A DNA stretch of 64,000 nt from Frigoribacterium sp. SL97 (GCF_026625765.1 NZ_CP113062.1:3100001-3164000), one strand, 5' to 3'. Shown: positions 48,594-57,537, counted from the first letter of the stretch. Translations and numbers: made by a program. The notes: a model not told the origin generated them from the letters alone.

Positions 48594-49321
48594 GCGCGGT
48601 CTCCTTCGGTCGTGCGGGTGGTGGTCGTGGTGTCGGTGGCCCGGGAGTCGGACGCAGGGGATGGTGCGTCGAGGTCGCGGTCGCCCAGCCAGGAGACGAG
48701 AGCGGCGATCGTCACGACCGGCACGCCCTCGCGGGCCCCGAAGTCGAGCAGAGCCCGCAGTCGCATCATCTCGCCGTCGTCGCCCACGATCTCGCTGATG
48801 ACGGCCACGGGTCGCAGCCCCGCGGCCTTCATCAGGTCGACCGAGGCCTCGGTGTGGCCGTCGCGCTCACGCACTCCGCCGTCACGGGCGCGCAGCGGCA
48901 GGACGTGCCCAGGGCGGTGCAGGTCGTCGCGAACGCTGGTCGGCGACGCGAGCGTGCGGAGGGTCGTCGCCCGGTCGGAGGCGCTGATCCCCGTCGTCAC
49001 GCCGGCCGCCGCGTCGACGCTGACGGTATAGGCCGTGCCCCGGGCGTCCTCGTTGTGGGCGACCATCGGCGGCAGGTCGAGTCGGTCGGCGATCTCGTTC
49101 GTCATCGGCGCGCAGACGAAACCGGAGGACACCCGGACCGTCCAGGCGATCCACTCGGCCGAGGCCAACTCGGCCGACAGGACGACGTCGCCCTCGTTCT
49201 CGCGGGACTCGTCGTCGACCACCACGACCGGGCGACCACGGCGCAGGTGCTCGAGGGCGAGCTCGATCGGGGCGAGGCGCGAGTCGACCCGCCCCTCCTC
49301 CCGGGGCGTCGACACGGTCAC
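48590..49321 (-). CDS. ribB: 3,4-dihydroxy-2-butanone 4-phosphate synthase
   Basis: Converts ribulose 5-phosphate to the four-carbon unit of riboflavin. 243 residues. Active-site blocks are VVVDDESRENEGDVVL and RDGHTEASVDLMKAAGLRPV. There is no fused GTP cyclohydrolase II domain, so ribA must lie elsewhere; the last 30 residues are a Thr/Asp-rich tail (DTTTTTRTTEG) where the RibA part would be in a fused protein. The GTG at 49321 overlaps the ribE stop. Confidence 0.94.
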   Translation of the reverse strand: MTVSTPREEGRVDSRLAPIELALEHLRRGRPVVVVDDESRENEGDVVLSAELASAEWIAWTVRVSSGFVCAPMTNEIADRLDLPPMVAHNEDARGTAYTVSVDAAAGVTTGISASDRATTLRTLASPTSVRDDLHRPGHVLPLRARDGGVRERDGHTEASVDLMKAAGLRPVAVISEIVGDDGEMMRLRALLDFGAREGVPVVTIAALVSWLGDRDLDAPSPASDSRATDTTTTTRTTEGDRA

Positions 49322-50007
49322 GGGCGCCCCGTCACGGCGGCGTCCCGCAGGTCCGCCGCGTCGGCCGGGGTGGCCGCACCGCGCGGGCCGTCGGCGTCGA
49401 GCGCGTCCAGTCGCAGCATGCGGCGCACGTGACGGGCGAGCACGTCGGTCTCGACGTTGACGCGGTCGCCGACGGCCTTGCCGCCCAGGGTCGTCACGGC
49501 GAGCGTCTCGGGGATGAGGCTGACCTCGAACCAGCCCGGCACCTCGCCGGGTTCGCTGATCGCGCTCACCGTGAGGCTGACGCCGTCGAGCGTCACCGAC
49601 CCCTTGTCGACGAGCAGGGGCGCGAGGTCCTCGGCGAGGTCGAACCGGACCCGACGCCAGGCCTCGCCCTCTTCGATCTCGACGACCGTGGCCGTGCCGT
49701 CGACGTGGCCCTGGACGATGTGACCGCCCAGGCGGTCGCCGACGCGGGCGGCTCGTTCGAGGTTGACGGGCGTCCCGGGGCCGAACGTCCCCACGGTGCT
49801 CATGGCCAGGGTCTGCCGCATGACGTCGGCCGTGAAGGTGTCACCCTGCTGCTCGACCACCGTCAGGCAGACGCCGCTGACCGAGATGGAGTCACCGTGC
49901 GCGGCGTCGGTCAGCACGGCGGGGCCGTGAACCGTCAGGCGGACGCTGTCCCCCTGGTCGGCGACGCGCTCGACGCGTCCGAGTTCTTCGACGAGGCCGG
50001 TGAACAT
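49318..50007 (-). CDS. ribE: Riboflavin synthase
   Basis: Dismutates two lumazines to riboflavin. 229 residues with two lumazine-binding domains: the first starts MFTGLVEELGRVERV, and the second contains GHIVQGHVDGTATVVEIEEG and KGSVTLDGVSLTV. The ATG at 50007 has no good ribosome-binding site but overlaps the stop of a short upstream ORF (TGATG), which suggests translational coupling. It is the first enzyme gene below the FMN riboswitch. The C-terminal 30 residues are an Ala/Asp-rich extension. Confidence 0.94.
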   Translation of the reverse strand: MFTGLVEELGRVERVADQGDSVRLTVHGPAVLTDAAHGDSISVSGVCLTVVEQQGDTFTADVMRQTLAMSTVGTFGPGTPVNLERAARVGDRLGGHIVQGHVDGTATVVEIEEGEAWRRVRFDLAEDLAPLLVDKGSVTLDGVSLTVSAISEPGEVPGWFEVSLIPETLAVTTLGGKAVGDRVNVETDVLARHVRRMLRLDALDADGPRGAATPADAADLRDAAVTGRP

Positions 50008-50090
50008 CAGCGCACCACCGGGCCCGTCGGGTCGGTGGGTCGGTGCGTGCGTGCATCGGGCCCGCGGGGCGTGGTCGCCTGCGTCGTCAT
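50007..50090 (-). CDS. Short coupled ORF before ribE
   Basis: 27-codon ORF starting MTTQATTPRGPDARTHR with a strong GGAGG five bases upstream; its stop overlaps the ribE ATG. It has the best ribosome-binding site in the leader, so the FMN riboswitch may act on this ORF and control ribE through coupling. The peptide is rich in Thr, Pro and Arg and matches nothing I know. It could be the remnant of a gene once placed here, such as ribD. Confidence 0.5.
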   Translation of the reverse strand: MTTQATTPRGPDARTHRPTDPTGPVVR

Positions 50091-50189
50091 GTCGTCCTCC
50101 GGTCTGCCTGGCTGTGTGCCGAGGGCTCTCCGGGGGTGCGCGACGCGAGGGTCGGCATCGGCCCGGGGGTCCGCTGAGGGACGACCGGG

Positions 50190-50330
50190 CCCGCGCCACC
50201 TCTCATCCGGACTATGACCGTCGGTACCGGGGTTCCACCGGTTCAACCGGCCGCCACCTCTCGGGGACGACGCGGGTCGCGGACTGTGACCGCCGGCTCA
50301 GATTTTCACTGACCCCGGAGCGCGTTGCTC
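50190..50330 (-). promoter_or_regulatory. FMN riboswitch (RFN element)
   Basis: On the minus strand the conserved RFN core is clear: GGGGTCAGTGAAAATCTGAG at the 5' side, then GGCGGTCACAGTCCGCGACCC, and finally CGACGGTCATAGTCCGGATG before GAGAGGTGG. It senses FMN and shuts off ribE-ribB-ribH. A 7-bp GC stem (GGCCCGG/CCGGGCC, 50160-50191) follows and may be the expression platform. The -10 box TATCGT (50339-50344) lies directly upstream. Confidence 0.93.
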
Positions 50331-50338
50331 TGTCGGCG

Positions 50339-50344
50339 ACGATA
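50339..50344 (-). promoter_or_regulatory. -10 box TATCGT of the riboflavin operon
   Basis: TATCGT on the minus strand ends about nine bases before the first conserved riboswitch bases, so transcription would start at the riboswitch 5' end. Confidence 0.45.
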
Positions 50345-50407
50345 GCACCGCCGCCTCGAGCGGCCCCGACGTGTTCGGCCAGGGCGTAGCCGGGCGTCGC
50401 ACGGGCG

Positions 50408-50437
50408 GCCCGGGCTCAGCCGTCGACGAGCCCGGGC
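50408..50437 (-). terminator. Terminator after pentapeptide-repeat gene
   Basis: The 9-bp stem GCCCGGGCT / AGCCCGGGC with a 12-base loop directly follows the stop codon on the minus strand. Confidence 0.65.
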
Positions 50438-51130
50438 TCAGCCGACGACGAGCCCGAGGTGAGCCGCCATCGTCGGGGCGAAGGTCGCCAGCTGCAGGTC
50501 GTCGATGGTCGCGCCACGAAGCCCTTCGAAACCGTCGATGCGGGAGAAGTCGCTGGTGCGCAGATCGGTGTGCGACAAGGAGGCGCGGGTCACGTCGAGC
50601 GTGCCGATGCGGCAGTCGACCAGCGCGACCCGCAGGGCCTGCACACCCCCGAGGTCGAGTTCGCCGATCGTGCAGCCCTCGATCACGACGTCGGTGAGGC
50701 GCGCCCCGCGCAGGTTGAGGAAGTCGATCTTGCCGCCGACCAGGTGCACCGACCGCAGTTCGGCGTCGAACAGCTCTGCCGACCCCCACCGGGGCCGCTC
50801 GACGCGGACGTCACGCCAGGTGCTGCGCGAGGCGGCGAACTCGGGGGCGAACGAGTCGGCCAGCACCGACTCGACCAGGCGGGCGCCCCGCAGTCGGGCC
50901 GATCCGAGCCGCGGCGACTCGAAGACGCACTCGGTGAACTCGGACCCCTCGAGGTCGCGACCGGTCAGGTCGGCGTCGACGTACCGTTCGAGCTCACGGC
51001 TGTCGCGCGGACCCAGCAGGTCGGTGCCGAGATCGACGAGCCCCCGGGGCTCGACGGGGTCGAGCCGCGGGGCGTCGGTGCCCCCCGGGGTCGCGGGGCG
51101 GGACGGCGTGGGGCGGCGCGACGGGGTCAT
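50438..51130 (-). CDS. Pentapeptide repeat-containing protein
   Basis: 230-residue protein of A(D/N)LXX-type repeats forming a right-handed beta-helix: DADLTGRDLEGSEFTECVFE, LGSARLRGARLVESVLAD, LNLRGARLTDVVIEGCTIG and VTRASLSHTDLRTSDFSRID. Some members mimic DNA and protect gyrase (Qnr/MfpA); this assignment is not justified here, and the actual role is unknown. The ATG at 51130 is six bases after TAGCCT. Confidence 0.88.
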   Translation of the reverse strand: MTPSRRPTPSRPATPGGTDAPRLDPVEPRGLVDLGTDLLGPRDSRELERYVDADLTGRDLEGSEFTECVFESPRLGSARLRGARLVESVLADSFAPEFAASRSTWRDVRVERPRWGSAELFDAELRSVHLVGGKIDFLNLRGARLTDVVIEGCTIGELDLGGVQALRVALVDCRIGTLDVTRASLSHTDLRTSDFSRIDGFEGLRGATIDDLQLATFAPTMAAHLGLVVG

Positions 51131-51136
51131 GCGACG

Positions 51137-51142
51137 AGGCTA
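51137..51142 (-). promoter_or_regulatory. -10 box TAGCCT, leaderless pentapeptide gene
   Basis: On the minus strand TAGCCT is followed by six bases and the ATG at 51130. Confidence 0.48.
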
Positions 51143-51200
51143 GCGGCGGGGTGCGACACGACCCGAGGAACGTCCGGGCGGACGTCCGACGCGGTCGTTC

Positions 51201-52625
51201 TCAGCACTCGATGACGTTGACCGCGAGCCCGGCACGGCTGGTCTCCTTGTAGCTGTCCTTCATGTCGCGGCCGGTCTGGCGCATCGTCTCGATGACGGTG
51301 TCGAGGCTGACGACGTGGCTGCCGTCGCCGAGCAGGGCCATGCGGGTGGCGGCGACCGCCGTGCCCGCCGCGATCGCGTTGCGCTCGATGCAGGGCACCT
51401 GCACGAAGCCGCCCACGGGGTCGCAGGTGAGGCCGAGGTGGTGCTCCATGGCGATCTCGGCCGCGTTCTCGACCTGGCGGGGCGTCCCGCCGAGAAGGGC
51501 GGTCAGGGCGCCGGCGGCCATCGATGCGGCCGAGCCGACCTCACCCTGACAGCCGGCCTCGGCCCCCGAGATCGACGCGTTGCGCTTGTAGAGCGACCCG
51601 ATCGCCGCCGCCGTCAGCAGGAAGGTGCGGGACAGCTCGTGATCGGTCGCGCCGTGGAACCTCATGGCGTAGTAGGCGACCGCCGGGATGATGCCGGCCG
51701 CGCCGTTGGTCGGGGCGGTGACGACGCGCCCGCCTCCCGCGTTCTCTTCGTTGACGGCCATCGCGTAGGCCTGCAGCCACTGGGCCGGCAGGTCGGAGGC
51801 CAACAGCGAGGAGGCGCGGCCCCGGTCGATCGCCGAGCCGCCGAGGGCGAAGGCGGTCGCCCGCTCGTCCTGCTGGCGCAGCATGGTCGCGAACTGCCGG
51901 GCGCGTCGGGGCACCTTCATCCAGCCGGGCAGGACGCCCGTGGCCTCGAGACCCGCGTCGACGCAGGCCCGCATGGCCGCCCAGCGTGAGTCGAGCCCCA
52001 CCGCGGCGTCGGCCTCGCCGTGCAGCGCGACCTCGTTGCGCCAGGCGAGGTCGGCGATCGACGCGCCTTCGGAGTCGCAGAGGCGCAGCAGGTCGTCCGC
52101 GTCGGTGAAGGCGAACGGCGCCTCGGCGGTGGGCACGGCCCGCTCGTCGTCACCGTCCCGCACGACGAAGCCCCCGCCGACCGAGAAGTAGACCTCGCGG
52201 GCGAGGCTCCCGCCGTGAGCGTCGAAGGCCTCGACGCTCATCGCGTTGGGGTGCCGGGGCATGCGCGTCAGCGGCGCCATGCGCAGGTCGTTGGGGGCGA
52301 AGGCGATCTGGTGCCGGCCGAGCAGCCGCAGGCCGCCGCCCTGCTCGACCGCCTGCTGCATGCCCGAGACGACCTCGGGGTCACAGGTCTCGGGTTGCAT
52401 GCCCGCGAGGCCGGCGAGGACGGCCGACGGAGTGCCGTGGCCGAGGCCGGTGGCGGCGAGCGAGCCGTAGAGCACGGCCTCGACCCGCACGACGTCGGTC
52501 AGCCGGCCGTCGACGTCGAGACCGAGCAGGAACTCGCGGGCGGCCCTCATGGGGCCGACGGTGTGCGAGCTCGAGGGGCCGATGCCGATCGAGAAGAGAT
52601 CGAGGGCCGAGACGTGGTCGGTCAC
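51201..52625 (-). CDS. sdaA: L-serine ammonia-lyase (iron-sulfur)
   Basis: Single-chain [4Fe-4S] serine dehydratase, 474 residues, turning L-serine into pyruvate and ammonia. It begins with the beta-domain block LDLFSIGIGPSSSHTVGPMR. The alpha domain has the iron-sulfur cysteines in ISGAEAGCQGEVGSAAS and LTCDPVGGFVQVPCIERNA. The C-terminal cysteine (VNVIEC) is typical and can occupy the active site when substrate is absent. The GTG at 52625 is chosen over an upstream start at 52652. Confidence 0.94.
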   Translation of the reverse strand: MTDHVSALDLFSIGIGPSSSHTVGPMRAAREFLLGLDVDGRLTDVVRVEAVLYGSLAATGLGHGTPSAVLAGLAGMQPETCDPEVVSGMQQAVEQGGGLRLLGRHQIAFAPNDLRMAPLTRMPRHPNAMSVEAFDAHGGSLAREVYFSVGGGFVVRDGDDERAVPTAEAPFAFTDADDLLRLCDSEGASIADLAWRNEVALHGEADAAVGLDSRWAAMRACVDAGLEATGVLPGWMKVPRRARQFATMLRQQDERATAFALGGSAIDRGRASSLLASDLPAQWLQAYAMAVNEENAGGGRVVTAPTNGAAGIIPAVAYYAMRFHGATDHELSRTFLLTAAAIGSLYKRNASISGAEAGCQGEVGSAASMAAGALTALLGGTPRQVENAAEIAMEHHLGLTCDPVGGFVQVPCIERNAIAAGTAVAATRMALLGDGSHVVSLDTVIETMRQTGRDMKDSYKETSRAGLAVNVIEC

Positions 52626-52722
52626 GGAGAACCTGCCTTCCGGGGTCACCACGACGTTACCCGCTCCCGCCGACGCGCAGGAGGTCGGGGCCGTGCGCCA
52701 CCCCGGGGAGGTGCGGGTCGCC

Positions 52723-53238
52723 TCAGGCGGGTCGCCCCACCTCGCGGGCCCGCTCCGCCATCGCGCCCGACATGCCCTCGAGGAACCGTCGGACGGTCTC
52801 GAGCTCGGCCTCGTCGAACTCGGCCATGACCCGGTCGCTCATCACGCCGAGCGGCCCGAAGAACGCGCCCGCGACCTCGCGGGCGCGATCCGAGTAGCGG
52901 ACGAGCACCCGGCGCCGATCGGCGTCGTCGCGGCTGCGGTGCACGTGCCCGACCTTCTCGAGGCGGTCGATGACTCCGGTCGCCGCCCCCGACGTGACGC
53001 CCAGGAGCTCGCCGAGACCGCCGGCGGTGACGGGGTCGCCGTCGCGCTCGGCCTGCATGACGTGCAGCAGCGCCTCGAGGTCGATGTGGCCGAGACCGTG
53101 TCGCGAGGCGAAGGCCTGGGCGACCTTCTGGGACTCGGTGGTCAGCCGTTGCATGTGGGTGACGATCTCGTCGGCCTGCGGCGAGCGCGACGGACGGGTC
53201 GACGGGGCCGTGGGGCCCGGGTCTCTCGGGGTGGGCAT
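52723..53238 (-). CDS. MarR family transcriptional regulator
   Basis: 171-residue regulator with a Pro/Arg/Ser-rich N-terminal tail of about 25 residues. The winged helix is LGELLGVTSGAATGVIDRLE followed by RSRDDADRRRVLVRYSDRA. It faces an MMPL exporter gene across 88 bases with two palindromes, so it is very probably the exporter's repressor. AGGAGG sits four bases before the ATG. Confidence 0.92.
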   Translation of the reverse strand: MPTPRDPGPTAPSTRPSRSPQADEIVTHMQRLTTESQKVAQAFASRHGLGHIDLEALLHVMQAERDGDPVTAGGLGELLGVTSGAATGVIDRLEKVGHVHRSRDDADRRRVLVRYSDRAREVAGAFFGPLGVMSDRVMAEFDEAELETVRRFLEGMSGAMAERAREVGRPA

Positions 53239-53288
53239 GGAACCTCCTGCGTGACGAGTCTGGTCGATGCTCCTGTGATCTGCAATAC

Positions 53289-53318
53289 TCTTAGCTCCTA
53301 AGACATTCAGCGACTGAA
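53289..53318. promoter_or_regulatory. Candidate MarR operator: two adjacent palindromes
   Basis: TCTTAG-CTC-CTAAGA (53289-53303) is followed three bases later by TTCAG-CGA-CTGAA (53306-53318). They lie between the divergent marR and MMPL genes and just before the exporter ribosome-binding site. Confidence 0.55.
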
Positions 53319-53326
53319 GGATCACC

Positions 53327-55522
53327 ATGCGCACCCTCGCCCGCATCGTCAGCGGCCACCGCACCGCCTGGGCCGTGCTCGCCGCGACGGCCGTCGCCGT
53401 CGCCCTGCTCTTCACGGTCCTGCCGCAGAGCGAGGGCGACGCGGCCCCGCCGTCGGGCGTCCCCGACACGAGCCAGTCGGCCCAGGTGGCCGAGTTGCTC
53501 ACGACCTTCCCGAGTGCCGAGACGACGGTGGGCATCCTGGTCTTCAGCCACGACGGCGACCGGCTCGACGCCGCCGACCTGACCGCCGTCGACGAGCGGG
53601 CGGCCGCCCTCGCCGAGCTCGCCACGACCCCGCAGGCCGTCCGGCCGCAGCTCAGCGACGACGGCACCGCGGCGATCGTGGCCGTCCCGCTCGACGCCAC
53701 GACGGTCGACGCCGACGTCGCGGGCACGGCGACGAGCCTGCGGGACGCGGCCTCGGCCGACCTGCCCGCCGGGCTGGACGCCCTGCTCACCGGGCCGATC
53801 GGGTTCCAGGACGACATCGCGAACGCCTTCGCCGGGGCCGACTTCCGGCTCCTGCTGGTCACGGTGGTCGTCGTGGCCGTGCTGCTGATCGTCACCTACC
53901 GCAGCCCCGTGCTGTGGATCGTGCCGCTGGCCGTCGTCGGTGCCGCGGACGCCCTGGCCGGCCGGGTCGCGGCCGCCGTCGCCGAACCCCTGGGCATCCC
54001 GCTCGACGCCTCGATCTCGGGCATCCTCTCGGTGCTCGTCTTCGGCGCGGGCACCAACTACGCCCTGCTACTCGTCGCGCGTTACCGCGAAGAACTGCTG
54101 CTCGAGCCCGACCGCCATCGCGCGATGCGCACGGCCGTGACGAGCGCCGGGCCCGCCATCGCGGCCAGCGGCGGCACGGTCGCCCTGAGCCTCCTCACGC
54201 TGCTCCTCGCGTCGCTCACGGGCAACCGGGCCCTCGGTCTCGCCTGTGCGATCGGCGTCGGCGTCGCGATCGTGTTCGCCCTCGTCGCCCTGCCGGCGGC
54301 CCTGGTGGTCTGCGGTCGCGGGCTGTTCTGGCCCTTCGTGCCCCGCGCCTCCTCGTCCGGGCGCGACCGCGTCTCCGACGGGGCCGACGCGACGCGGACG
54401 GCCGACGCCACCGCAGGAGGCGCGGCGCACCACGCGGCACCGCGACGCGGCTTCTGGGACCGTCTCGGGCGCGGCGTCCGACGCCGTCCGGCCGTCGTGG
54501 CCGTGGCGTCCGTCGCGGGCATCGGCGTCCTCTGCCTCGGCCTGAGCGGCTATGCCGTCGGCCTCTCGCAGACCGACCATCTGCTCGGCGACCCCGATTC
54601 GGTCACCGCGCAACAGGTGATCGACGACTCGTTCTCGGCGGGGCTGACCAGCCGTACCACCGTGATCGTCCCCTCGACGGTCGCCGACGAGGCCACCGCG
54701 CTCGCGTCGGGCACGGACGGCGTCGACACGGCCACGACCGGCGAGACCGAGGGCGGACTGACGCGCGTCGACCTGCAGCTGTCCGCCGAACCCGAGAGCG
54801 ACGCCGCGTTCGCCACCGTCGAGCGTCTGCGTGCCGGGTACGCCGACGCCGGCGGCGGCCTCGCCGACGCGCTCGTCGGGGGCAGCGACGCCACCGCCTA
54901 CGACACGAAGGTGGCGGCGCAGGCCGACATCGACCTGATCGCGCCGATCATCCTGGCGATCGTGTTCGCCGTCCTGGCCCTGTTGCTGCGCTCGCTCGTG
55001 GCCCCCGTCCTGCTCATCGCCTCGGTGCTCGCCACGTTCTTCGCGAGCCTCGGGGCCTCGACCTGGCTGTTCCAGAACGTGCTGGGGTTCCCCGCGCTCG
55101 ACACGGCGGTGACGCTGTACGCGTTCCTGTTCCTCGTCGCCCTCGGGGTGGACTACAACATCTTCCTCACCACCCGGGCCCGCGAGGAGGGCCTCGTGCA
55201 CGGCACCCGCGAGGGCATGGTGCGGGCCCTGGCCTCGACCGGCGCCGTCATCACGAGTGCGGGCATCCTGCTGGCGGCCGTCTTCGCCGTCCTCGGCGTG
55301 CTGCCGGTCGTCGCCCTGACCCAGGTCGGCGTGATCGTCTGCCTCGGCGTGCTGCTCGACACCCTGGTCGTGCGCACCGTGCTGGTGCCCGCGCTCGTGT
55401 TCCTCACCGGTGACGCGTTCTGGTGGCCGAGCCGGCGTCCGTCGGTTCAGCCGCAGGCGCCCCAGAGCCCGACCCGCGACGCCTCGGCCGACGCCTCGGC
55501 CGCGACGAACCGGTCGCGGTAG
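53327..55522 (+). CDS. MMPL family exporter
   Basis: RND-type membrane transporter of 731 residues with about 12 transmembrane helices in two halves, each beginning with one helix and a large external loop. Homologues export lipids or drugs (MmpL, YdfJ). Family blocks include TNYALLLVARYREELL and GVDYNIFLTTRAREEG. AAGGA lies five bases before the ATG. The cytoplasmic inter-half loop (about 340-375) holds two inverted AGGAGGCGCGG copies. Its 3' end overlaps the convergent nuclease gene by 76 bases. Confidence 0.92.
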   Translation: MRTLARIVSGHRTAWAVLAATAVAVALLFTVLPQSEGDAAPPSGVPDTSQSAQVAELLTTFPSAETTVGILVFSHDGDRLDAADLTAVDERAAALAELATTPQAVRPQLSDDGTAAIVAVPLDATTVDADVAGTATSLRDAASADLPAGLDALLTGPIGFQDDIANAFAGADFRLLLVTVVVVAVLLIVTYRSPVLWIVPLAVVGAADALAGRVAAAVAEPLGIPLDASISGILSVLVFGAGTNYALLLVARYREELLLEPDRHRAMRTAVTSAGPAIAASGGTVALSLLTLLLASLTGNRALGLACAIGVGVAIVFALVALPAALVVCGRGLFWPFVPRASSSGRDRVSDGADATRTADATAGGAAHHAAPRRGFWDRLGRGVRRRPAVVAVASVAGIGVLCLGLSGYAVGLSQTDHLLGDPDSVTAQQVIDDSFSAGLTSRTTVIVPSTVADEATALASGTDGVDTATTGETEGGLTRVDLQLSAEPESDAAFATVERLRAGYADAGGGLADALVGGSDATAYDTKVAAQADIDLIAPIILAIVFAVLALLLRSLVAPVLLIASVLATFFASLGASTWLFQNVLGFPALDTAVTLYAFLFLVALGVDYNIFLTTRAREEGLVHGTREGMVRALASTGAVITSAGILLAAVFAVLGVLPVVALTQVGVIVCLGVLLDTLVVRTVLVPALVFLTGDAFWWPSRRPSVQPQAPQSPTRDASADASAATNRSR

Positions 55523-56043
55523 CGGTACGCGTCGTCGTAGGTGTCCTCGCGCCCGTAGCCCTCGGCGACGAGCCGCTCGTTGAGCATCGTGCCGTCCGGC
55601 GACCAGACGTAGCGCAGCAGCCGGTCGTAGCGGTCGGCGTCACCCTGCGAGGCGTCGTCCTCGAGCCAGACCGTGGCCCCCTCGGGCAGGGTGGCCGTCG
55701 TGAAGGCGCTCGCCTCGGGTCCGAAGCAGTCGACGGGCGCGTCGGGCTTCACGGTCTCGGGGGTGTCGACGCCGATCAGGCGGATGCGCTCGCGCTCCCC
55801 CGCCACCAGGACGACGACGGTGTCCCCGTCGACGACCCGGTCGACCACGGCCTCGACCGCCGCGGCCGGGACGCTCGCGGGCACGGGGACCGCACCCGCG
55901 CCTCCCGGGTCGCCACCCGCCGACCCGTCGCCGAGGAGGCGCGGGAAGGCCACGAGGACGGCCCCCGCCACGAGCACCACGAGGACTCCGAGCAGCCGGC
56001 GCGGCGTGAGGCGACGACGCGACGGACGGCGACGCGCGCTCAC
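55447..56043 (-). CDS. Thermonuclease (SNase-like) family protein
   Basis: Calcium-dependent-type nuclease of 198 residues, secreted or membrane-anchored: an Arg-rich start, a hydrophobic segment at about 17-36, then a Pro/Ala/Gly linker. The SNase domain has VVDGDTVVVLVAGERERIRL, IGVDTPETVKP and DRYDRLLRYVWSPDG, covering the catalytic Arg, Glu and Arg. The C-terminal cysteine pairs plausibly with the one in VDCFGPEA. The GTG at 56043 overlaps the MFS stop. The linker holds a motif copy (55934-55944). Confidence 0.88.
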   Translation of the reverse strand: MSARRRPSRRRLTPRRLLGVLVVLVAGAVLVAFPRLLGDGSAGGDPGGAGAVPVPASVPAAAVEAVVDRVVDGDTVVVLVAGERERIRLIGVDTPETVKPDAPVDCFGPEASAFTTATLPEGATVWLEDDASQGDADRYDRLLRYVWSPDGTMLNERLVAEGYGREDTYDDAYRYRDRFVAAEASAEASRVGLWGACG

Positions 56044-57398
56044 TCGGCGAGCCGCGTGCCGCGGAGCTCGGGCAGCATCGTGGCGGCGACGGCCCCCACG
56101 ACGAAGACCGCGCCGAAGACGACGAACAGGGTGGGCGGCCCTCCGAGGGCGATCAGCGGGGGCACCGACAGCGGCGCGGCGATCGAGGCGATGCGCCCGA
56201 CGCCGGCGGCCCACCCCGCGCCCGTGCCCCGCAGCGGGGTCGGGTAGAGCTCGGGCGTCACGGCGTAGAGCGCCCCCCACGCGCCGAGGTTGAAGAACGA
56301 CAGGGCCATGCCCGCGACGAGGATCTGCGCGACGCTGCCGCTGACCGCCCCGAAGCCGAAGAAGACGGCCGCGACGGCCGACCCGAGCAGGAAGGTCGCG
56401 AGCGTCCCCCGGCGCCCCCACTTCTCGATCAACCACGCCGAGGCCGCGTAACCCGGCAGCTGCGCCAGGGTGATGATCAGCACGTACCCGAACGAGCGCA
56501 CGAGCGGGAACCCGGCCGCGACGAGCAACGACGGCAGCCAGACGAAGGCGCCGTAGTACGAGAAGTTGGTCATGAACCAGACCACCCAGATCGCGACCGT
56601 GCGGCGAGCCATGCCGGCACCGAAGAGCCGGCCGACGGAGGCGCGGACCGGCTTCTCGACGACCCGCGCCTCCTCGGCGGCCACGGTCGGGGCGGCGACG
56701 CCGGCCGCCTGCTCGAAGCCGCGGACGGTGCGCTCGGCCTCGTCGTGACGCCCCTTCGACTCGAGGAAGCGCACCGACTCGGGCATCCTGAGGCGGACGA
56801 ACACGGCGTAGAGCGCGGGAGCGGCACCGATCAGCAGGGCCCAGCGCCAGCCGTCGTCGCTCGTCGGGATCACGAGGTAGCCGACGAGGGCGGCCCCGAT
56901 CGAGCCGACGGCCCAGAACGCCTCGAGCAGGACGACCACCCGGCCCCGGATGCGCCGGGGTGAGAACTCGCTGACGAGGGTCGACGCGACCGGCAGTTCG
57001 GAGCCCAGGCCGAGTCCGACGACGAAGCGCAGGACGAGCAGCACGCCGACCGACCAGGACAGGGCCGAGAGGCCGGTGGCGAGGCCGTAGAGCAACAGGG
57101 TCAGGGCGAAGACGGTCTTGCGGCCCAGGCGGTCGGCCAGCGAACCACCGACGGCCGCGCCGATCGCCATGCCCGCGAACCCGGCCGACGCGACCCAGGC
57201 CAGTTGTCCGGCCTGGTCGCTCCACACGGTCATCAGTTGGGCGATGACGAACGAGAGCAGGCCGACGTCGAGCGCGTCCAGGGCCCATCCGATGCCCGAG
57301 CCGGCCAACAGGCGACGGTGCTTCGAGGTGAACGGCAGCTCGTCGAGGCGCTCGCTGCGCGTCGGGGCGACCGGGGTCGAGGTGGGGACGGGGGTCAT
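56040..57398 (-). CDS. MFS transporter (sugar/organic acid:H+ symporter type)
   Basis: 452-residue 12-helix carrier. The loop motif GGSLADRLGRKTVFALTLLLY is in loop 2-3, followed by RFVVGLGLGSELPVASTLVSEF and its repeat after helix 8, WLIEKWGRRGTLATFLL. This pattern fits metabolite:H+ symporters (AAHS, MHS or NiaP-like). Substrate unknown. The central cytoplasmic loop (about 230-255) contains one exact and one partial motif copy. It is translationally coupled with the nuclease gene. Confidence 0.9.
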   Translation of the reverse strand: MTPVPTSTPVAPTRSERLDELPFTSKHRRLLAGSGIGWALDALDVGLLSFVIAQLMTVWSDQAGQLAWVASAGFAGMAIGAAVGGSLADRLGRKTVFALTLLLYGLATGLSALSWSVGVLLVLRFVVGLGLGSELPVASTLVSEFSPRRIRGRVVVLLEAFWAVGSIGAALVGYLVIPTSDDGWRWALLIGAAPALYAVFVRLRMPESVRFLESKGRHDEAERTVRGFEQAAGVAAPTVAAEEARVVEKPVRASVGRLFGAGMARRTVAIWVVWFMTNFSYYGAFVWLPSLLVAAGFPLVRSFGYVLIITLAQLPGYAASAWLIEKWGRRGTLATFLLGSAVAAVFFGFGAVSGSVAQILVAGMALSFFNLGAWGALYAVTPELYPTPLRGTGAGWAAGVGRIASIAAPLSVPPLIALGGPPTLFVVFGAVFVVGAVAATMLPELRGTRLAE

Positions 57399-57537
57399 CG
57401 GGGCCTGTCGTCTCGGGGTGTCGTCGGGTCGGGCGGGTGGTCGGACACGGACTCCTCGCGTGAGGCGGACCGGGCCACTGGGCAGTGTAGGAGCCGTGAA
57501 GATGGCCGCGGCTACAGACACCGGGGCCGCGGCACCG

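Noticed and set aside
50438..51130. Quinolone-resistance (Qnr/MfpA) label for the pentapeptide protein
   Set aside because: Only the repeat fold is visible. Nothing specific to gyrase protection can be read.
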